In this document: piece by piece, positions 5,143 to 9,482 of the stretch
How the letters are laid out: every line of letters starts with the position of its first letter
Numbering within the stretch: the first letter of the stretch is position 1
NCBI GenBank assembly: GCA_017995665.1
Contig: JAGOIM010000049.1
Location: 1-9,482 of the forward strand
Length of the DNA: 9,482 nt
Direction: 5' to 3'
From: Anaerolineaceae bacterium
GTDB taxonomy: Bacteria > Chloroflexota > Anaerolineae > Anaerolineales > Anaerolineaceae
Translations under genes and position numbers: made by a program
Notes under the pieces: generated by a model
What the model was told of the DNA's origin: nothing
The model's database searches: none
The model's input: the letters and a program-made list of their open reading frames with translations, nothing else

Positions 5143-6972
5143 ATGATATGCGATTGGGTTCTAAATCTTTGTGTTCCAAAAATGCGTCTGGCTGACGTTT
5201 CCTATAATACTGACCAAATTTTGCGCTTGCTTGATCAGCTTAGCAATACTTCTGACCGAAAACAAGTTTGCCTTTTCCCCCAATTAGCCTTGAGCGGCAA
5301 GACTTGTGGCGATTTGTTTTTTCAGCCCATTCTTTCTCAAGCTTGCCTGAAGGCACTCAAAAACTTAGAAAATGCTTTGAAAGGCTCAAAGGTAACAATC
5401 TTGATCGGTTTGCCCTTTGAGTTAGAAGGAAGGCTCTATGATACCGCGGCGATTATCAATGCGGATGGGCTGCAAGGTTTCGTCTTAAATGAAAACCCGG
5501 ATCTGCGCTATTTTTCACTGCCCGATTCAGAAACGCCCGGCGATTTCGATTGGCTTGGGCGACAAGTGGAGATCTTTACGCATGGTGATTTGCCATCAGG
5601 TCTGATTGGAGAAGAAAGGGCACAAGTAATTATCGGTAAGCTACCCGAGAGCAAGAATTTTAACCAGGACGGCTTGGTTTTGAACCTGACCGCTCTTCCG
5701 AGTCTGGCTGATATGCCCGATCAGGCTGAAATCAAGCAGTTTTCAAACGGTTGCAATTGTCCTTTAGCCCTCTGTTCATCCGGTCCAAACGAATCGAGCG
5801 GTGAAGAACTTTATTCCGGACTCTGCCAACTTTGGCAAAATGGGCAAGTTTTGGCAGAAGATGACGAATTAACTATGGAAGGCAAAGTTTTACAATGCGA
5901 TCTGGAAAAGCTTCCTCAACAAAGCACGCGAAAACCAGTTTCATTTGAAAGAGAACTGCGCCTGCCTTATCTATTAAAAGAAAAGCAAAAAGAGCAACTG
6001 GAACGAATTTTTGAAATCCAAACGCTTGGTTTAATCCGCCGGATGCTTCACAGCCATGCAGAAACGCTGCTTTTGGGCATCAGTGGTGGGGCAGATTCTT
6101 CAATGGCTATGTTGGTTTGTCATAATGCTCTGACCCAACTGGGGCTGGATAGCGACAAATTCATCGCCGTTTCCATGCCTGGACCCGGCAGTTCGGAAAA
6201 AACAAAACAAGCCACGACTGATTTAAGCAGCCTAATCGGCATTACTCCCCGCCTTATTCCGATTGAAAAAGCTCTTGAGCAACATCTACAAGACATTGGG
6301 CATGACGGAAAAACGGCTGACATCAGCTATGAAAATGCGCAAGCTCGTGAGCGCACTCAAATTTTGATGGATTTGGCAAACATGCACAATGGCTTGGTGG
6401 TTGGCACGGGAGATATGTCCGAAATTGCTTTGGGATGGTCAACCTATAATGGCGATCAGATGAGCATGTACAACGTCAATGCCGGTTTGCCAAAGACTAT
6501 TTTGGTGAAAGTGATGGTCTGGGCAGCCGAAATGCTCTTTGGCGAAGAAGGCAAACAAGTGGCGGAAGCGATTGCCAATGCGCCTTTCTCCCCCGAGCTT
6601 AAACCTCTTGCCCAAAACGGACAGACGAGTCAGACAACTGAAAACGAACTGGGACCTTACCTTTTGCATGATTTTTTTCTTTGGCATGCCATTCAAGAAG
6701 GCAAAACGCCCAGACAGGTTTTTGAGGAGGCTTCTCAGATTTTTGACTCAGAATATGAAAAAGCCTTCATCTTGAAAACCCTGCAAAGCTTCTATCAACG
6801 CTTTTTCCGCCACCAATTCAAGCGCACCGCCTCTCCGGATGGTCCGCGTCTGTTTAGTTTGAGTCTGTCCCCCAGAAGCGGTTGGCGTATGCCTGCTGAT
6901 GCAAGTCCGAATTTGTGGCTGGCGGATTTGGCTGAAATTGAAAAGGAATTAACCGCTGAGGAAACAAATTAA
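5143..6972 (+). CDS. nadE: NAD synthetase with a degenerate glutaminase (nitrilase) domain
   Basis: This 609-residue cytosolic enzyme makes NAD from nicotinate adenine dinucleotide, ATP and an ammonia source. The C-terminal synthetase domain (about 280-609) looks fully functional. It has the ATP-pyrophosphatase loop SGGADS (314-319), the YENAQARERTQILMDLAN block, VVGTGDMSEIALGWSTYNGD, and the late QFKRTASPDGP / LSPRSGWRMP segment of the large glutamine-dependent NadE type. The N-terminal domain aligns with the nitrilase-fold glutaminase (FPQLALSG at 45-52, IGLPFE, LVLNLTALP at 178-186) but lacks the catalytic triad. The Glu of FPEL is Gln47. The Lys expected near residues 113-120 is absent (FVLNENPD). 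No Cys exists between residues 69 and 203, where the nucleophile belongs. Free ammonia or another amidase must then supply nitrogen. The reading frame is intact, so the domain is probably kept for structure. It heads an operon with nadD-pncC (TAATG overlap). Confidence 0.93.
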   Translation: MICDWVLNLCVPKMRLADVSYNTDQILRLLDQLSNTSDRKQVCLFPQLALSGKTCGDLFFQPILSQACLKALKNLENALKGSKVTILIGLPFELEGRLYDTAAIINADGLQGFVLNENPDLRYFSLPDSETPGDFDWLGRQVEIFTHGDLPSGLIGEERAQVIIGKLPESKNFNQDGLVLNLTALPSLADMPDQAEIKQFSNGCNCPLALCSSGPNESSGEELYSGLCQLWQNGQVLAEDDELTMEGKVLQCDLEKLPQQSTRKPVSFERELRLPYLLKEKQKEQLERIFEIQTLGLIRRMLHSHAETLLLGISGGADSSMAMLVCHNALTQLGLDSDKFIAVSMPGPGSSEKTKQATTDLSSLIGITPRLIPIEKALEQHLQDIGHDGKTADISYENAQARERTQILMDLANMHNGLVVGTGDMSEIALGWSTYNGDQMSMYNVNAGLPKTILVKVMVWAAEMLFGEEGKQVAEAIANAPFSPELKPLAQNGQTSQTTENELGPYLLHDFFLWHAIQEGKTPRQVFEEASQIFDSEYEKAFILKTLQSFYQRFFRHQFKRTASPDGPRLFSLSLSPRSGWRMPADASPNLWLADLAEIEKELTAEETN

Positions 6973-8204
6973 TGGCGAATAAAAAGATTAAAGTCATTTT
7001 CGGCACCTCGGCCGATCCAATTCACGAAGGGCATGTTGAGCTTCTGGTTGATGCCGCTCAGGCTTTGACCGCTCGCGGATATCAAATTGCCGAAATTGTT
7101 CTGATGCCGGTCTATCGCCATCACAGCGTTACGGATAGCGTTAAGCGCTCGCTTCCTTTAAGTTACGATGATCGTTTTGCTCTTTGTCAATTGGCAGTGA
7201 CTGAAATTGAGAATGCATTAAAAGGAAGTGTTGCTAAAGTTAGCGTCAGCGATTTGGAAAAGGATTTGGTTTGGCAAAACAGCCGCCCGAATTTCACAGC
7301 TGAAACGATGGAGACTATGCGCAAACAAACTGAGGCAGGGATAGAGCTTGCATTCTTGATTGGCGCGGACAGCTTTAGCGGGGAGCATCCCAGTTTTTCG
7401 CAATGGTATCGCTGGCAAGAGCTAATCCAAAACGTGATTTTTGTCCTCAGTCCGCGCGAAGGTTATCCGCCAAATCGCGACTTTGTTGAAAGCCTCAGCG
7501 AACAAGGAGGAAAAATTGTTTATCTGGATGAAATCAAAGTCCTCGATATCTCCTCCGCTCAGATTCGAAAAAGGCTGGAAGCCGGAGAAGCGCCTGAGAC
7601 TTTGGAGAGCGAAGGCCTTATCAGCAAAGAAATTGCCGACTATATCATAAAGCACGATTTGGTTGATTTTTGGAAACAAAACGAAGATAAAAAACCGGTA
7701 GAAATTAAAACGGAGAAAATCATGGAAACTGACAGCCTGGAAATGCGAGTTGGAAAGCTCCTCTTTGAAAAGAAACTGAGCCTCGGCTTGGCAGAAAGCT
7801 GCACCGGAGGCTTGATTGGGCATTTGATAACCAACGTTCCAGGCTCTTCGGATTATTTTATGGGCTCAGTTGTGGCTTACGCCTACGAAGCGAAAGTCAA
7901 TTTACTGGGGGTCAAATGGGAAACTTTGCAAAAATTTGGGGCGGTGAGCAGCGAAACAGTGCTCGAAATGGCTCAGGGAGCGCGAAAAGCATTCAAAACC
8001 GATTTAGCACTCTCAGTTTGTTGCATTGCCGGACCGGGTGGAGCAACGACAGACAAACCAATTGGCACGAGTTGGGTCGCGCTTTCGGCTCCGGATGGCG
8101 ATTGGTCATGGCGTTTTCAACTGGAAGGTGAGCGCGAGTCGATTAAGCAACAAGTGGCGCATAAAACGCTTGAACAACTATTAAATTATTTAGAAGCTCA
8201 CTAA
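6972..8204 (+). CDS. nadD-pncC: Fusion of NaMN adenylyltransferase (NadD) and NMN deamidase (PncC/CinA C-terminal)
   Basis: The 410-residue protein joins two enzymes of NAD metabolism. Residues 1 to about 236 are NadD, which makes NaAD from nicotinate mononucleotide and ATP. They carry the nucleotidyltransferase motif GTSADPIHEGH (11-21) with HxGH, and ISSAQIRKRL from residue 193. The usual GGTFDPIH is changed to GTSADPIH. A charged linker (about 237-250) leads to PncC, which hydrolyses NMN to NaMN plus ammonia: AESCTGG (274-280) with the catalytic Ser276, then GSVVAYAYEAK and IAGPGGATTDKPIGT. The N-terminal CinA domain (COG1058 type) is absent. The ATG overlaps the nadE stop and has GAGGA nine bases upstream. 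The PncC product is the NadD substrate, and the NadD product is the NadE substrate. An internal ATG may also give free PncC. The stop is three bases from comEC. Confidence 0.92.
   Translation: MANKKIKVIFGTSADPIHEGHVELLVDAAQALTARGYQIAEIVLMPVYRHHSVTDSVKRSLPLSYDDRFALCQLAVTEIENALKGSVAKVSVSDLEKDLVWQNSRPNFTAETMETMRKQTEAGIELAFLIGADSFSGEHPSFSQWYRWQELIQNVIFVLSPREGYPPNRDFVESLSEQGGKIVYLDEIKVLDISSAQIRKRLEAGEAPETLESEGLISKEIADYIIKHDLVDFWKQNEDKKPVEIKTEKIMETDSLEMRVGKLLFEKKLSLGLAESCTGGLIGHLITNVPGSSDYFMGSVVAYAYEAKVNLLGVKWETLQKFGAVSSETVLEMAQGARKAFKTDLALSVCCIAGPGGATTDKPIGTSWVALSAPDGDWSWRFQLEGERESIKQQVAHKTLEQLLNYLEAH
7712..7724 (+). promoter_or_regulatory. Internal ribosome binding site and ATG for a possible free PncC
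   Basis: GGAG (7712-7715) lies six bases before an in-frame ATG (7722-7724, residue 251) exactly at the linker/PncC junction. Initiation here would give a 160-residue protein starting METDSLEMRVGK, which is the normal length of stand-alone PncC. Use of this site is inferred. Confidence 0.45.
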
Positions 8205-8207
8205 TCG

Positions 8208-9482
8208 ATGTTCAGTTCCAAGCCGCAAACGAAGACCGAAGACGATGCCGAGGCAAAGCTTCGCGCGCAGAAGATTCGTCTGCCGTCCTTCATGCCCTTC
8301 TTTTGGCTGGCTTTGGCAGCGGTTGTTGGTTCATTTGCTTCTGACAAGCTCAACTTTCCCTGGTACTGGTGGTTGCTTCTTGCTTTGATAGGCTTACTTC
8401 TCACTGCCTTTCACAAAAAAGTGCGGACGCCGATTCAAACCGTTCGGCGCTTGCCGCTTTCAATGATACTTTTTGTTTTTGCCCTGACAGCCATGCTTTA
8501 CCAAATTAGTTTGCCCAAAAACGAACCGAGCAATCTGATCTATTATCATAACAAGGGCGAAGTAAGCCTGACAGGGATGGTTGTCGCACCGGCTGAGGCA
8601 AAGCAAAACAGCTTGCAAGTCAGGGTTGAGGCTCAAAGTTTGCTTGCCAAAAACCTGGTTGGTCAAGAACCGGCGGTCGAAGGGCAAGTGATTTTTTATC
8701 TGCCGCTTGGAACAGACATTCGCTATGGGGATTTGGTCAACATCAGAGGCGAATTGCTTCCCCCTGAAGAAGGCATCGAATTTTCCTGGCGTGATTATTT
8801 ACGTCATCAAGGGGTTAACTCCACTTTTGATTATCCGATATTGAAAATTCTTGAACGCGACAAGGGCAATCCTTTGCGAGCGGCCCTCTTTAGACTACGC
8901 GAAAGAGGAGCGAAGGTTTTGAGCGAAATTTTCCCCAGTCCTGAAGACAGCCTGCTCACGGGCATCCTGCTGGGTGACGAAAGCACAATCTCTCCCGCAT
9001 TGTCAAAAGCCTATCGCCTGACAGGGACGAGCCATATCATCGCCATCTCCGGCTTTAACATGTCGGTTTTGGCTGGTTTAGTCAGTCTTGTTTTTACCAG
9101 AAGCTTTGGGAGAAAACGCGGTGCGCTGATCACAATCTTGCTCTTGGGCAGCTACAGCCTCTTGGTCGGGGCAAGTGCTTCGGTATTGCGGGCGGCGATT
9201 ATGGGCTCTTACGCCGTCCTGGGCAGTGCGATTTCACGAAAAGGAAACACGCTCAACAACTTAGGGGTCAGCACGCTGCTGATGGTCTTGCTCAACCCGC
9301 ATTTGCCCTGGGATGTCGGCTTTCAATTTTCGGTCATGGCAACACTTGGGCTTTCTTTATTCTCCGGGCCGCTTGAAGCGCGGCTCGAAGCTTGGTTTGA
9401 AAAACGTTTGCAAAAGGAAAAAGCGGTTGCCTTTAGCAGTCTGATTTCAGAAGTTTTCTTGCTCACCTTAATTGCCCAGGCA
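8208..9482 (+). CDS. comEC: ComEC/Rec2 family DNA-uptake channel, N-terminal part (cut by window end)
   Basis: The frame is open from ATG 8208 to the last base, giving the first 425 residues of a protein normally about 700-800 long. ComEC forms the inner-membrane channel that passes single-stranded DNA into the cell during natural transformation. The layout fits. A charged cytosolic tail (1-27) is followed by membrane segments (about 28-100) and a soluble OB-fold-like section (about 105-190, VSLTGMVVAP... IRYGDLVNIRGEL). The competence domain then carries LLTGILLGDES, TGTSHIIAISGFNMS (272-286), a LVGASASVLRAAIMGSYA segment and DVGFQFSVMATLGLS. HIIAISGFN replaces the more usual HLLAISGLH. The start has no clear ribosome binding site, lies three bases after the previous stop in the same frame, and probably relies on reinitiation. 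Whether the C-terminal beta-lactamase-like nuclease domain exists is beyond view. Confidence 0.93.
   Translation, partial: MFSSKPQTKTEDDAEAKLRAQKIRLPSFMPFFWLALAAVVGSFASDKLNFPWYWWLLLALIGLLLTAFHKKVRTPIQTVRRLPLSMILFVFALTAMLYQISLPKNEPSNLIYYHNKGEVSLTGMVVAPAEAKQNSLQVRVEAQSLLAKNLVGQEPAVEGQVIFYLPLGTDIRYGDLVNIRGELLPPEEGIEFSWRDYLRHQGVNSTFDYPILKILERDKGNPLRAALFRLRERGAKVLSEIFPSPEDSLLTGILLGDESTISPALSKAYRLTGTSHIIAISGFNMSVLAGLVSLVFTRSFGRKRGALITILLLGSYSLLVGASASVLRAAIMGSYAVLGSAISRKGNTLNNLGVSTLLMVLLNPHLPWDVGFQFSVMATLGLSLFSGPLEARLEAWFEKRLQKEKAVAFSSLISEVFLLTLIAQA

Noticed and set aside
7422..7823. Minus-strand frame of 133 codons inside nadD-pncC
   Set aside because: It is the reverse of well-conserved NadD and PncC coding sequence and shows no independent features.

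Overview
This 9.5 kb window looks like chromosomal DNA of moderate GC content from a bacterium, most likely a Chloroflexota (Anaerolineae-type) lineage. The lineage call is tentative. It rests on the ComEC motif variant (HIIAISGFN), extended -10 promoters of the TGnTATAxT type, and the deoxynucleoside kinase plus large NadE gene content. No marker gene settles it. All genes read on the + strand, tightly packed into two operon-like blocks separated by a 466-base gap.

Left block. Positions 1-2932 hold the end of a siderophore-type substrate-binding protein, two FecCD-family permeases and an ABC ATPase. The last three genes are chained by ATGA overlaps and form an iron-siderophore importer of the YclNOPQ/FatBCD type. 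A probable extended -10 promoter then starts a two-gene operon (3028-4676): a deoxynucleoside kinase and a Pol-beta-fold nucleotidyltransferase, again overlapping by ATGA.

Gap (4677-5142). This is the most striking part. It holds three exact TTATCCACA DnaA boxes, two TTTTCCACA boxes and one single-mismatch box. Three of them start exactly 21 bp apart. Two of the boxes form the arms of a large inverted repeat followed by six Ts, which should act as the terminator of the left operon. The last box is followed after four bases by CTA-TTA-CTA and then by a stretch that is about three-quarters A+T. Hand-counted G versus C on sampled lines changes sign across the gap: C-rich or neutral on the left, G-rich on the right. 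The gap is a strong candidate chromosomal replication origin (oriC), although dnaA is not in view.

Right block (5143-9482 and beyond). This block encodes a compact NAD module followed by comEC. NadE (NAD synthetase) carries a nitrilase-type glutaminase domain that has lost its Glu, Lys and Cys catalytic residues. The next gene overlaps it (TAATG) and is a fusion of NadD (nicotinate mononucleotide adenylyltransferase) with PncC/CinA-C (NMN deamidase). Together they encode every step NMN -> NaMN -> NaAD -> NAD. PncC releases ammonia and NadE may depend on ammonia. Inside the fusion gene a good ribosome binding site and ATG could also make free PncC. The window ends inside comEC, the DNA-uptake channel, which starts three bases after the fusion gene.
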